37,301 bases of DNA from an uncultured Clostridia bacterium (GCA_938049335.1 CALIYX010000018.1:1-37301); one strand, 5' to 3'; numbered from the stretch's first letter, positions 24,000-32,496 are shown. The notes: a model not told the origin generated them from the letters alone. Numbers and translations are program-made.

Positions 24000-24908
24000 A
24001 TGGATTGCAAGCACAACAAGCCAACAAATAAGGTTGACTGCATAGTATGTGAGATTTTGGATGATTACGATAATAACAGAGCCATTGACGAGATGGCGTT
24101 CTTTGGACAGCCAGATCAGGACGTTATTATAGATGTACTGAAGAAGCTCATTATGATAATCTACCCAGGCTTTTATAGAGATGAGATTTATCGCACTCAT
24201 ACAGCCAAGAATAGGGTTGCAGTTCTTATCGAGGATGTAATGTACAATCTCCGCAAACAGCTTGAGATTGTGCTCGTAAACGACGAGCGCTTCCGTGACA
24301 TCGATAGATCTGATCGCAAGGAAGTTGCAAAGGACATCTGCCTTGACTTCTTCTCCAAGATTCCAAAGATTAGAGGACATCTTGATACAGATATAGATGC
24401 AGCCTTTGATGGCGACCCTGCAGCTAGTGATAGAACCGAGATAATTCTCGCATATCCTGGTCTTTATGCGATTACTGTTCACCGTATAGCGCACGAGCTA
24501 TATTTGATGAATATCCCATATATCCCAAGGATTATGTCTGAGCATGCTCACAGCAAGACCGGAGTTGATATTCACCCTGGTGCAACTATTGGCAAGTACT
24601 TCTTTATCGACCATGCAACAGGCATCGTAATTGGTGAGACTTCGATTATAGGCGAACATGTCAAGGTTTATCAGGGAGTAACAATAGGCGCGCTTTCAAC
24701 CAAGGATGGACAGCTTCTTCACGGAGTTAAAAGACATCCGACCATTGAGGATAATGTTACGCTTTATGCGGGTGCGACAGTTCTAGGTGGAAGCACTGTA
24801 ATTGGACACGACAGCATAATCGGAGGTAGCGCATTTGTTACACGCTCCATAGAGCCGAACACAAGCGTTATTGTAAAAACTGAATCAACTGTAATTAGCA
24901 ACGTTTAG
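24000..24908 (+). CDS. cysE: Serine O-acetyltransferase
   Basis: Makes O-acetylserine from serine and acetyl-CoA, the first step of cysteine synthesis. The 302-residue protein has the helical N-terminal domain (to about residue 185) and a left-handed beta-helix of hexapeptide repeats with the SAT signature HPGATIGKYFFIDHATGIVIGET, split here by the conserved catalytic histidines, then VYQGVTIGALS and a C-terminal GGSAFVTRSIEP. Start at 24000 is supported by AGAAAGG about 9 bases upstream; the longer frame from 23928 runs through the leader hairpin and is rejected. It is first of three plus-strand genes separated by 8-9 bases. Confidence 0.92.
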   Translation: MDCKHNKPTNKVDCIVCEILDDYDNNRAIDEMAFFGQPDQDVIIDVLKKLIMIIYPGFYRDEIYRTHTAKNRVAVLIEDVMYNLRKQLEIVLVNDERFRDIDRSDRKEVAKDICLDFFSKIPKIRGHLDTDIDAAFDGDPAASDRTEIILAYPGLYAITVHRIAHELYLMNIPYIPRIMSEHAHSKTGVDIHPGATIGKYFFIDHATGIVIGETSIIGEHVKVYQGVTIGALSTKDGQLLHGVKRHPTIEDNVTLYAGATVLGGSTVIGHDSIIGGSAFVTRSIEPNTSVIVKTESTVISNV

Positions 24909-24916
24909 GAGAATCC

Positions 24917-26023
24917 ATGACCAAGAAGACTAAGATAGCTCTTCTTGTACTTATCATTCTAGTTTTGATAGGCGCGCTCCTTGCGTTAGTTTACAAGATA
25001 AGGACCGATAAGCAGAAGGAGATAACACAGAATCAGATTAACGTGACTACGGTTAAGGCAAAATCACAGTTTGCTATGAGCCTTACCGAGGTCGAGGACG
25101 CTAGCCATATGAGGATGGGACTTCTCGGAAGTTCACTTACTTTAGTCAAGCAGGGAGAACCATATATTGAATCCGGTGCCTACTGCGTGGATAACAGAGC
25201 CGGCTATGTACCGAAGTGTGAGATCACTGGCAAGGTAAACACCCAAAAGCCTGGCGATTACGAGGTCAAGTATAGCTTCGTTGTCGGAAGTGCAAAGCGC
25301 AGCATTTCAAGGACAGTCAAGGTTGTCGAGGCTGATAAGTTTGAGGCTGATACAAATGGCGTTCCCGTTTTGATGTATCACTATGTTGCCCCAGATATCG
25401 ATGCAGTATCTCTTAGGAGTAGGTGGTGCGTTTCAGCCAGTCAGCTTGACGCACATATGAAGTATCTTCACGATTCAGGCTTCTATTTTCCAAGTTTTTC
25501 TGAGCTTAGGGCTTATATCGACGGTAAGATTTCGCTTCCAGCAAACAGTGTGATTGTGACCTTTGATGATGGCGGAATTTCGATGTTTCAGGAGGGTCTT
25601 CCTATACTGAATAAATACCAAATTCCTGCGACTCAGTTCATGATTGGAAAGTACGAGGCTCTATCGAAGATGTGCACATATGCAGGTCCATATATTTCAT
25701 TTCAGTCACACAGCTACAACATGCATTTTCCAGACACTTTAGCGCCTGGAGCTAGTCACCATCAGATTGGCAATCTATCCAAAGAAGAAATCATAGCCGA
25801 TTTAAAGGCAAATACAGATATAGTCGGAAACAACCACGCATTTGCATACCCTTATGGCGATTACACTGCTGATGCGCAAAGTGCTTTGAGGGAGACAGGA
25901 GTTCTATGTAGCTTTACAACAAAGCGAGGCAAGGTCTACCCAGGTGATGATCCGACGATTTTGAAGCGAATAGGTGTTTATAATACGACGGACTTTGCCA
26001 CCTTTGTCGCTGGGCTTAATTAA
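24917..26023 (+). CDS. Membrane-anchored polysaccharide deacetylase with Ig-like domain
   Basis: Family 4 carbohydrate esterase, probably acting on peptidoglycan or another cell-surface glycan. The 368-residue protein has an N-terminal TM anchor (about 7-27), a DUF5011-like Ig domain (about 70-145: GEPYIESGAYCVDNRAG...GDYEVKYSF) and a NodB-type deacetylase domain. Metal and catalytic motifs: TFDDGG (Asp-Asp), SHSYNMH (histidines) and FAYPYGDY. The ribosome-binding site AGGAGA overlaps the end of cysE, 5 bases before the ATG, so translation is probably coupled. The link to cysteine synthesis is only by gene order. Confidence 0.9.
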   Translation: MTKKTKIALLVLIILVLIGALLALVYKIRTDKQKEITQNQINVTTVKAKSQFAMSLTEVEDASHMRMGLLGSSLTLVKQGEPYIESGAYCVDNRAGYVPKCEITGKVNTQKPGDYEVKYSFVVGSAKRSISRTVKVVEADKFEADTNGVPVLMYHYVAPDIDAVSLRSRWCVSASQLDAHMKYLHDSGFYFPSFSELRAYIDGKISLPANSVIVTFDDGGISMFQEGLPILNKYQIPATQFMIGKYEALSKMCTYAGPYISFQSHSYNMHFPDTLAPGASHHQIGNLSKEEIIADLKANTDIVGNNHAFAYPYGDYTADAQSALRETGVLCSFTTKRGKVYPGDDPTILKRIGVYNTTDFATFVAGLN

Positions 26024-26032
26024 GGAGGAATA

Positions 26033-26746
26033 ATGAGAAAACCACTTATAGGAGTGACTCCACTCTATGACTATAACTACAACAGCTGGTGGATAATACC
26101 AGGATATCTTGACGCAGTGATAGCCGCAGGTGGCGCTCCTGTAATGCTTCCATTTACAGACGACGAGGATGTTGTTAAGGAGCATATAGAAAGGCTCGAT
26201 GGTATCATATTCACCGGCGGTCCTGATAGCGACCCTGCACTCTATGGCGAAAAGCCTATTCTTAAGCTAGGCAGTACTGCGCCAATACGCGACGTAACCG
26301 AAAGCATTTATTTCAAATATGCCTACGCTAAGGATATGCCTATCATTGGAATTTGCCGTGGCATGCAGCTTATGAACATACTTCTCGGGGGCTCTGTATG
26401 GCAGGATCAGCCAAGCCAGTTCCCGGGAATTACGAATCACGAGCAAAGGGAGCCAAACTACATTCCAACACATAAGATTGATATAGTTGAAGGTTCTCCT
26501 CTTTCAGCTTGGTATGGTGGAATTACTGAGCTTGAGGTCAATTCATTCCATCATCAGGTTCTCAAGAAGGTCGCAGATGGTGTTGAGGTAATGGCTCGTT
26601 CGCAGGGCGAAGACATCATCGAAGCGATTTACGTACCCGAGAAGAAGTTCTGCTATGGCTTCCAGTGGCACCCAGAAACGCTGAGAAAGGGCAAAGAAGA
26701 GCAAAACAGGATATTTGAGCAACTAGTCAAGGCTGCATCAAACTAA
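26033..26746 (+). CDS. Gamma-glutamyl-gamma-aminobutyrate hydrolase-type peptidase (C26)
   Basis: Class-I glutamine amidotransferase-like hydrolase, the PuuD family, cleaving gamma-glutamyl bonds of small molecules. The 237-residue protein has the nucleophile elbow GICRGMQ with C108, the HPE of the triad in YGFQWHPET, and the family start PLIGVTP and TGGPDSDP. AGGAGG lies 4 bases before the ATG. Third gene of the cysE operon, ending in the hairpin at 26758-26791. Substrate unknown; related spermidine/GABA or gamma-glutamyl peptide substrates are possible. Confidence 0.9.
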   Translation: MRKPLIGVTPLYDYNYNSWWIIPGYLDAVIAAGGAPVMLPFTDDEDVVKEHIERLDGIIFTGGPDSDPALYGEKPILKLGSTAPIRDVTESIYFKYAYAKDMPIIGICRGMQLMNILLGGSVWQDQPSQFPGITNHEQREPNYIPTHKIDIVEGSPLSAWYGGITELEVNSFHHQVLKKVADGVEVMARSQGEDIIEAIYVPEKKFCYGFQWHPETLRKGKEEQNRIFEQLVKAASN

Positions 26747-26757
26747 TATATGCATCT

Positions 26758-26791
26758 AAAAAGCACTGAAATCATTTGATTCAGTGCTTTT
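26758..26791. terminator. Bidirectional terminator between convergent genes
   Basis: Perfect 12-base arms AAAAGCACTGAA (26759-26770) and TTCAGTGCTTTT (26780-26791) with a 9-base loop. T-rich sequence continues on both strands. The right arm includes part of the stop codon of the minus-strand gene that ends at 26790. Confidence 0.85.
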
Positions 26792-27365
26792 AAATTTCTC
26801 CTTGCGGAAGTCTTGCTATAAGGCTGTTTCCGTTTTGTTTAAGCCATTTTCTCGCCTGCCTATAATTTGGGCAAAACTCCTCTATCTTTTCCCAAAACCT
26901 CTTAGAGTGATTCATGTATATCCTATGACAAAGTTCGTGTATGACTACATACTCGATTACATCATCCGGACAGAGCACGAGAAGGTAGTTATAGTTTAGG
27001 TTCCCCTTTGACGAGCAGCTTCCCCATCTTGTCTTTTGGCCTCTGATAGAAATGCGCCCATAGCTTACCCCTATTTTCTCAGCCCAATATTCAGTCAAGC
27101 TGGCTAGATGATTTCTCGCCTCTTTCTTTAGCTTTTTTACCTCTTCAGGCTCTAGCTTTTCAATCTGGTTTTCTTCGCTTTTTTCAATAGCATTTCTCTT
27201 GTCTATTTTATCAAGCGTACGAAGTATCCAGTCCTGCTTTTCCTTAAGCAGCCCCTCTATTTGGGCTTTGCTTGCACGCCTTGGGACTCTTACTTTGACC
27301 CTCTTGTCTCTATCGATTTCTATAGCAAAGCTTCTTCTATCGCTTCTTATAAGGACTATATCCAT
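26790..27365 (-). CDS. YgjP-like zinc metallopeptidase (DUF45)
   Basis: A 191-residue protein of the YgjP/DUF45 family of predicted zinc metallopeptidases. HELCH (H143, E144, H147) supplies two zinc ligands and the catalytic glutamate, and H153 in NHSKRFW is the likely third; the family motif TRWGSCSSKGNLNYN precedes it. A helical charged segment (residues 40-85) lies N-terminal. There is no clear Shine-Dalgarno sequence before the only ATG, 17 bases after the flavin reductase stop, so translation may depend on coupling. Physiological substrate unknown. Confidence 0.9.
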   Translation of the reverse strand: MDIVLIRSDRRSFAIEIDRDKRVKVRVPRRASKAQIEGLLKEKQDWILRTLDKIDKRNAIEKSEENQIEKLEPEEVKKLKKEARNHLASLTEYWAEKIGVSYGRISIRGQKTRWGSCSSKGNLNYNYLLVLCPDDVIEYVVIHELCHRIYMNHSKRFWEKIEEFCPNYRQARKWLKQNGNSLIARLPQGEI

Positions 27366-27382
27366 TGTGATTAGGCGATGGG

Positions 27383-28021
27383 TTATCCCTTGCGCCTCTT
27401 TCCCTCATTTCTCTTCTGACGTTTCTCTTTTGCCTCGCGATTTATGCGCTTTTTGGTGCTTTTCTTCATAACAGAAAAGCCAAACCTTCCTATGCTCTTT
27501 CGCTTGATGCCAAAGTACTCGCCATGGTTATATGTAACCATCCTCGCAAGGTCAAGACGAATTCTGTTGTCCTCATCAAAGAGCTCTTCATCTGCGTGTA
27601 CGGCAACAATCTCAGCGATAAACATGTCATGGGTCGGATATTCCTTGATCTCCATAACCTTGCATTCAAGGTTCATTGGGGATTCTTTTATCATAGGCAC
27701 CTTAACATGGTCTGAAGCTAGCTTAGTCAGATTGCATTTTTCAAACTTGTCTTCATTTCTACCACTTCTCACACCGCAGTAGTCAGCGGAACGTACTAGC
27801 TCCTCATTCACGAGATTTATAACAAACTCTCCTGACTTTTCTATGAGCTGGTGCGAAAATCTAGACTTTCTAACCGAAACATAGGTAATCGGTGGATCTG
27901 AATTTATGATTCCTGTCCAAGCAATTGTCAGTACATTATCAACTTCTCCATCTGAGCAGCTGACCATAACCGCAGGAAGCGGATTTAGCATTGTACCCGG
28001 CTTTAAAGAAACCTTAGCCAT
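27383..28021 (-). CDS. Flavin reductase family protein (FMN-binding split barrel)
   Basis: A 212-residue flavoprotein of the flavin reductase/FMN-binding split-barrel family, which binds FMN and often transfers hydride from NAD(P)H. Typical are the opening LKPGTMLNPLPAVMVS, the TIAWTGIINSDPP segment and ISIRK-like SVRKSRFSHQLI. The last ~30 residues form a very basic tail (KKSTKKRINREAKEKRQKR...) that is not part of the fold and may bind nucleic acid or be an odd extension. Start at 28021 is supported by AAAGGA 6 bases upstream; a TTG at 28039 overlaps the upstream gene. It starts one base after the upstream stop codon. Confidence 0.9.
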   Translation of the reverse strand: MAKVSLKPGTMLNPLPAVMVSCSDGEVDNVLTIAWTGIINSDPPITYVSVRKSRFSHQLIEKSGEFVINLVNEELVRSADYCGVRSGRNEDKFEKCNLTKLASDHVKVPMIKESPMNLECKVMEIKEYPTHDMFIAEIVAVHADEELFDEDNRIRLDLARMVTYNHGEYFGIKRKSIGRFGFSVMKKSTKKRINREAKEKRQKRNEGKRRKG

Positions 28022-28022
28022 A

Positions 28023-28682
28023 TTATTTCCTTTCTTCAATACGCGGCAAATTCCATCTGAAATGTGCAGCGAGAACTCTAATCAAAATTGTAAGAGCAAA
28101 ACCAGCAGCTATCGCCATGTTCTTACTCGTTAAATCCATAATCAAAAGCGATCCCGTCATGATTCCTCCAAGAACTGACGCAAAAGCGTATACGTGCTTT
28201 ACGAATACATAAGGCATTTCGCAGGCCATCATATCTCTTAGAACGCCTCCGCCAACACCTGTAACAACGCCAAGGAAGACTATCAAAAAGAGGTGTGCTA
28301 TCTCTTGTGAATTATACCCCACAATAGCACCATCGACAGTAAAAGCGGCAAGACCTACTGTATCAAACCAGAATAGTGCCCTCTCAGGAACTACCACGAA
28401 GTGATCCTCAGCTTTTCCCTTTCTCAGACTCATGATGATGAAAGCTATATTTGCAGTAACCAGCGACGCAACCAAATATATCGGATTTTGAAACGAAAGA
28501 GGAGGATTCATACCTACGATGACATCGCGTATAACTCCCCCGCCAGTTGCTGTTACTAGTGCAAGGATATTGATACCGAATATGTCCATGCCCTTACGCG
28601 CCGCAACAGCAGCACCTGAAAGTGCAAAGGCAATTGTACCTATCATATCCATTATCTCTATAAATGTGAAATCGAAGCTCAT
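28023..28682 (-). CDS. TRIC/YicG-type (UPF0126) cation channel family membrane protein
   Basis: A 219-residue membrane protein with about seven hydrophobic helices in two homologous halves, each carrying the family glycine signature (TATGGGVIRDVIVG and TGVGGGVLRDMMAC). These mark the bacterial UPF0126/YicG proteins related to eukaryotic trimeric intracellular cation channels. AGGAG lies 7 bases before the ATG. First of three tightly spaced genes with flavin reductase and YgjP-like peptidase. Ion selectivity cannot be told from sequence. Confidence 0.92.
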   Translation of the reverse strand: MSFDFTFIEIMDMIGTIAFALSGAAVAARKGMDIFGINILALVTATGGGVIRDVIVGMNPPLSFQNPIYLVASLVTANIAFIIMSLRKGKAEDHFVVVPERALFWFDTVGLAAFTVDGAIVGYNSQEIAHLFLIVFLGVVTGVGGGVLRDMMACEMPYVFVKHVYAFASVLGGIMTGSLLIMDLTSKNMAIAAGFALTILIRVLAAHFRWNLPRIEERK

Positions 28683-28761
28683 TTAGCCACTCCTAAAAAT
28701 TTTATATCGATAACATTGTAACACATATATTTACAAATTTTGTTTTTATTTTACATCAAAG

Positions 28762-29469
28762 CTATAATCTCTTGTCGCACATTGAAGCAAGCTTTGACCC
28801 TATCGTCTGAAATAGCTGAACCATTAGGACAATAAGTGCAACTGCAACAATCATAACCAGTGTCTTACGTCTGTAGTAGCCGTAGTTGATAGCAATTTTA
28901 CCAAGACCACCTCCGCCGAGTATTGCACTCATTGCCGAGTATCCTAGGATTGTCGTGATAGCAATGGTAAAGTTTGAAATCAGTGAAGGAAGACTCTCTG
29001 GAATCAGAACTCTCTTTACTATTTGCATTGGAGTTGCGCCCATGCTAACCGCAGCCTCAATAACGTTGTAATCCACCTCTCTGATACTAGTTTCAACAAG
29101 TCTTGCAACAAATGGAAACGATGCAACGACAAGCGGTACAACCGAAGCCCCTGTACCAACTACGGTATCAACTATGAACCTTGTAAGCGGTGTTACCATG
29201 ATAATCAAAATGAGAAATGGTACAGATCTTAAGAGGTTTATCAGAGCATTTATTCCCTTGTACAGAATCGTAGGAATCGGCATGATGCCATCCTTTTCAC
29301 CCGTAACTAGAATAATACCTAGCGGCAAGCCTATTGCGATAGCTGCAGCCGTTGCAATCACTGTCATGTAAAAGCTTTCCCAAATGGCAAGAGGCATTTC
29401 ATCCCTGATGATTTCTAGTGCTTCTTGAAGCTTTCCATCAGCGAACATGCTGTTAATTAAATCTCTCAT
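28762..29469 (-). CDS. metI: Methionine ABC transporter permease
   Basis: Membrane subunit of the D/L-methionine importer. The 235-residue protein has five to six TM helices and the EAA loop (EAAVSMGATPMQIVKRVLIPES) that docks on MetN. GGAGG lies 9 bases before the ATG, and the start overlaps the last 17 bases of metN, so the two are translationally coupled. It is the last gene of a metQ-metN-metI unit. Confidence 0.95.
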   Translation of the reverse strand: MRDLINSMFADGKLQEALEIIRDEMPLAIWESFYMTVIATAAAIAIGLPLGIILVTGEKDGIMPIPTILYKGINALINLLRSVPFLILIIMVTPLTRFIVDTVVGTGASVVPLVVASFPFVARLVETSIREVDYNVIEAAVSMGATPMQIVKRVLIPESLPSLISNFTIAITTILGYSAMSAILGGGGLGKIAINYGYYRRKTLVMIVAVALIVLMVQLFQTIGSKLASMCDKRL

Positions 29470-30502
29470 CAGATGCCACCTCCATTCTCAGTTTGCTTAT
29501 GTCCTCAAGCTCTGCTCTCACACCGTCGTGCTTGTTTAGGAACTCAAGGACTCTATCTACATTATCCCCTTCTTTTTTGACGCCCAGAAGCATCTTTCCA
29601 AAAGCCTTGCCATCTAGTGATTTCGTTGAAGCATAGAGAATGCTTGCAGGAATTCCAAGCGTAATAGCAAGGTCAGCAATAAGTGGTGACTCCGTAGTTT
29701 CAGAGTCATTAAATGAAACGGATATGACCGACCTATCCTCCCTATATGTGGCTAGCCCCTGTTCAGCCTTATCAGGAAATACCAGTCTCTTACCCGCCTC
29801 GGATTCAGGCTTTGCAAAAATTTCTGTAACGCTACCGCTCTCTGCTATGCGTCCATTATCTAGGATTGTAACCTTGTTACAAATTCTTTCAACTACGGAC
29901 ATCTGATGCGTAATAATGATTACAGTAATTCCAAGTTCCCTGTTAATCTTGGATAGCAAATCTAGAATCTGATTTGTTGTCTTTGGATCAAGCGCACTTG
30001 TCGCCTCATCGCAAAGCAAAACCTTAGGATCTGTTGCAAGAGCCCTCGCTATTGCAATTCTCTGTTTTTGTCCACCAGAAAGCTGAGCAGGGTAAGCATT
30101 TTCTTTATCCGCAAGCCCTACAAGCTTGAGCAGCTCTCTACCCCTCTTTATCGCTACCTTTCGCTTAACCCTGCTCGTCAATAGTGGAAAGCATATATTT
30201 TGCAGACACGTTTTCTGCATCAAAAGATTAAAGCTCTGGAAAATCATTGTAATCCTTTTCCTAGCCGCTCTAAGTTCCCTAGGTGTAAATTTAGTCAGGT
30301 CTTGGCCGTCCACTAGGACAGCTCCTGATGTCGGAACCTCAAGTAGATTGATACAGCGAACCAGCGTGCTCTTTCCAGCTCCGCTCATTCCTATAATGCC
30401 ATAAATATCGCCATCATTAATTTTGATGGCGATATCCTTTAGCGCTTCTACTTTTCCGTCTTTTGTCTCAAATGTTTTTGATATATTCTTTAATTCAATC
30501 AT
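29453..30502 (-). CDS. metN: Methionine ABC transporter ATP-binding protein
   Basis: ATPase of the methionine importer, 349 residues. Walker A GMSGAGKST, signature LSGGQKQR, Walker B VLLCDEATSALD and the H-loop IITHQ are all present. The C-terminal NIL domain (about 265-345) that senses cytoplasmic methionine and inhibits transport is present. The ribosome-binding site is weak (a GAGCGAG stretch). The gene follows metQ by 68 bases. Confidence 0.96.
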   Translation of the reverse strand: MIELKNISKTFETKDGKVEALKDIAIKINDGDIYGIIGMSGAGKSTLVRCINLLEVPTSGAVLVDGQDLTKFTPRELRAARKRITMIFQSFNLLMQKTCLQNICFPLLTSRVKRKVAIKRGRELLKLVGLADKENAYPAQLSGGQKQRIAIARALATDPKVLLCDEATSALDPKTTNQILDLLSKINRELGITVIIITHQMSVVERICNKVTILDNGRIAESGSVTEIFAKPESEAGKRLVFPDKAEQGLATYREDRSVISVSFNDSETTESPLIADLAITLGIPASILYASTKSLDGKAFGKMLLGVKKEGDNVDRVLEFLNKHDGVRAELEDISKLRMEVASDERFN

Positions 30503-30570
30503 TCATTTGCTCGCTCTATTAAAATCATATTATATTAACTACTCGACTTCATATTCACGCATAGCTTCTA

Positions 30571-31431
30571 TTATTTTAGCTTCTTTAGTGAATCTAGTGA
30601 CTTTGTCTTACCAGCGTATAGACCCATTGGCTCATTGTGGATTGCTCCAACAGATACAATCTTTGTTCCATTTTCCTTATTGAAAGCTTCTAGGTATGGA
30701 ACGTGCTGGAAGTAGTTTGCGTCGACTTCTCCGCTATCAACAACCTTGTTTGGCTGAACATAGTCAGTGAATTCCTTGATATCTAGAGTGATGCCCTTCT
30801 TTGCTAGGATTTCCTTAGCAACCTTTAGTACATCTGCATGTGGTGTAGGTGATGCTGCAACAGTGATTGTTGTTCCCTTTAGTGCATCGTAATCAACTGA
30901 CTTGTCGTATCCATCGCCAGGATTTTCAACTACGCTTACAACGCCTCCGTTATACTTCTTCTGGATGTAATCAGCAACTTCCTTGCTCTCTAGTGAAGCA
31001 ACAAGAGCCTTAACCTTATCTGTTTTCTCCTGTCCTTCTTTTACTGCAACGATGTTTGCATACTTTGCGCTGTTGTCCTCAATGATTAGAGAATCCTTAA
31101 CTGGATTTAGACCAGCATCGATAGCGAAGTTTGAATTGATAACTGCAAAGTCAACGTCTTTTAGTGTGTTTGGAACCTGAGCCGCTTCAACTTCTTTGAA
31201 CTCAATTCCATTCTTGTCTTCAATGTCTCTGATAGTTGCATCTAGTCCAGCTCCATCCTTGAGCTTGATGTAGCCATTTGACTGTAAGAGCAAAAGCGCT
31301 CTAGCTTCGTTTGTTGTGTCATTAGGAATTGCGATTGTAACTACGTTATCCTTCTTGCTTCCGCAAGCTGCAAGTGCTACTGCTGTAATTGATAGCACAC
31401 CAATCAAAATTAATGCCTTTATTTTCTTCAT
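30571..31431 (-). CDS. metQ: Methionine-binding lipoprotein MetQ, circularly permuted
   Basis: Substrate-binding lipoprotein of the methionine importer (NlpA family), 286 residues with lipobox LAAC and lipidated C23. In ordinary MetQ the order is ASPxPHAEIL ... YVQPN ... DANYFQH ... EPMGLYS ... SLDELKDG, then ATIAIPND ... EEKYKG at the C-terminus. Here TIAIPNDTTNEARALLLLQ ... VEAAQVP ... VINSNFAIDAGLNP ... QKKYNGG comes first (about 30-165), then a linker (about 168-186), then AASPTPHADVL ... FTDYVQPN ... DANYFQH ... EPMGLYAGK ... SLDSLKKLK at the end (187-286). All signature motifs are present but the two halves are exchanged, with the break exactly at the SLDELK/ATIAIPND junction. A GGGGG stretch precedes the ATG. 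It is upstream of metN, and order metQ-metN-metI is itself less common. Confidence 0.93.
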   Translation of the reverse strand: MKKIKALILIGVLSITAVALAACGSKKDNVVTIAIPNDTTNEARALLLLQSNGYIKLKDGAGLDATIRDIEDKNGIEFKEVEAAQVPNTLKDVDFAVINSNFAIDAGLNPVKDSLIIEDNSAKYANIVAVKEGQEKTDKVKALVASLESKEVADYIQKKYNGGVVSVVENPGDGYDKSVDYDALKGTTITVAASPTPHADVLKVAKEILAKKGITLDIKEFTDYVQPNKVVDSGEVDANYFQHVPYLEAFNKENGTKIVSVGAIHNEPMGLYAGKTKSLDSLKKLK

Positions 31432-31505
31432 TATTATTTCCCCCTATATCTGATTATATTGTATTGTTGTTTTCTATAATCCAATATTATCACTAAAAAC
31501 GGATT

Positions 31506-31518
31506 TAGTATAATACTA
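31506..31518. promoter_or_regulatory. Palindrome upstream of metQ, possible operator
   Basis: TAGTATAATACTA is a perfect 13-base palindrome 75-87 bases upstream of the metQ start, in an AT-rich intergenic region (31432-31593). The metQ promoter could not be assigned with certainty: TATAAT-like boxes exist but none has a good -35 at 16-18 bases. No S-box (SAM) riboswitch features are seen. Confidence 0.35.
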
Positions 31519-31593
31519 TACTTTTATATTTAGATATAGGCTGAGATTATAACTTAAAGTAAGCTATTCTACACCTCGAGCAAATTTAACACG

Positions 31594-31625
31594 AAAAAAC
31601 CCCAAAACATAGGTCTTGGGGTTTT
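31594..31625 (-). terminator. Terminator of rplM-rpsI
   Basis: Perfect 10-base arms AAAACCCCAA (31616-31625 on the minus strand) and TTGGGGTTTT (31596-31605), followed by two more Us, 27 bases after the rpsI stop. Confidence 0.88.
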
Positions 31626-31652
31626 GTAAGCTTTTGAAAGACAAAAGATATA

Positions 31653-32048
31653 TTATCTCTTGCTGAACTGTGAAGCTCTTCTTGCCTTCTTTAGTCCGTA
31701 CTTCTTTCTTTCCTTCATTCTTGGGTCTCTTGTCAAGAATCCAGCTGCCTTAAGTGCTGGTCTGTAAGCTTCCTTGTCTGCCTGACAAAGAGCTCTTGAG
31801 ATTCCGTGTCTAAGAGCGCCAGCCTGTCCTGTGAAGCCGCCACCTCTAACTGTTGCGACAACATCGTACTTGCCTTCGCATCCTGCAACTGCAAATGGTC
31901 TTTCGATTTCTCTCTTAACCATCTCCATGCCGAAGAACTCATCTAGGGATCTCTTATTGATTGTTATCTTTCCTGTTCCGGGAATCAATCTAACTCTAGC
32001 TACTGAAGCTTTTCTTCTACCTGTTCCTAGGTACTGCATTTTTGCCAT
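31653..32048 (-). CDS. rpsI: 30S ribosomal protein S9 (uS9)
   Basis: Small-subunit ribosomal protein of 131 residues whose C-terminal tail reaches the P-site tRNA. The family start QYLGTGRRKASVARVRL, the GGGFTGQAGALRHGISRAL region and the basic end RRASQFSKR are complete. GGAGG lies 8 bases before the ATG. It follows rplM by 19 bases in the standard order. Confidence 0.98.
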   Translation of the reverse strand: MAKMQYLGTGRRKASVARVRLIPGTGKITINKRSLDEFFGMEMVKREIERPFAVAGCEGKYDVVATVRGGGFTGQAGALRHGISRALCQADKEAYRPALKAAGFLTRDPRMKERKKYGLKKARRASQFSKR

Positions 32049-32067
32049 TGTCTATTCCTCCCTTCCC

Positions 32068-32496
32068 TTAGAAATTCAACTCTTCAGGCTTCTGTGCTGC
32101 ATGCTCGTGCTGAGGTCCTGCATAAACCTTTAGCTTCTTGAACATCTGTCTGCCAAGTCTTCCATCTGGAAGCATGCCCTTAACTGCATGTCTGATGATT
32201 TCCTCTGGCTTGCGTGCCTGTAGCTTCTCAAATGTGACCTCACGAAGTCCACCAGGATATCCTGTGTGTCTCTTGTAGATCTTCTCTTTTCTCTTCTTGC
32301 CTGTAACTTCTACCTTCTCAGCATTGATTACGATAACGTAGTCACCGCAGTCAACATGTGGTGTGTAAGTTGGCTTTCTCTTTCCTCTCAGTACCATAGC
32401 AACTTCTGATGCTAGTCTTCCGAGAGTCTTACCTTCAGCATCTACAACGTACCATTTACGTTCTACATCTGCTGGCTTTGCAATGTATGACTTCAT
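32068..32496 (-). CDS. rplM: 50S ribosomal protein L13 (uL13)
   Basis: Large-subunit ribosomal protein of 142 residues, with WYVVDAEGKTLGRLAS, LRGKRKPTYTPHVDCGDYV and the KLKVYAGPQHEHAAQKPE C-terminus. Start at 32496 has AGGAG 5 bases upstream; the frame extending to 32529 would begin in the leader. First gene of the rplM-rpsI operon, with promoter at 32658-32686. Confidence 0.98.
   Translation of the reverse strand: MKSYIAKPADVERKWYVVDAEGKTLGRLASEVAMVLRGKRKPTYTPHVDCGDYVIVINAEKVEVTGKKRKEKIYKRHTGYPGGLREVTFEKLQARKPEEIIRHAVKGMLPDGRLGRQMFKKLKVYAGPQHEHAAQKPEELNF

Noticed and set aside
23955..24494. Minus-strand open frame of 179 codons
   Set aside because: Antisense to the serine acetyltransferase gene and its leader; no family features.
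31432..31652. SAM (S-box) riboswitch or T-box upstream of metQ
   Set aside because: Expected from the gene function, but the leader is AT-rich with no multi-helix junction and no T-box antiterminator sequence; its one strong hairpin is the rpsI terminator.
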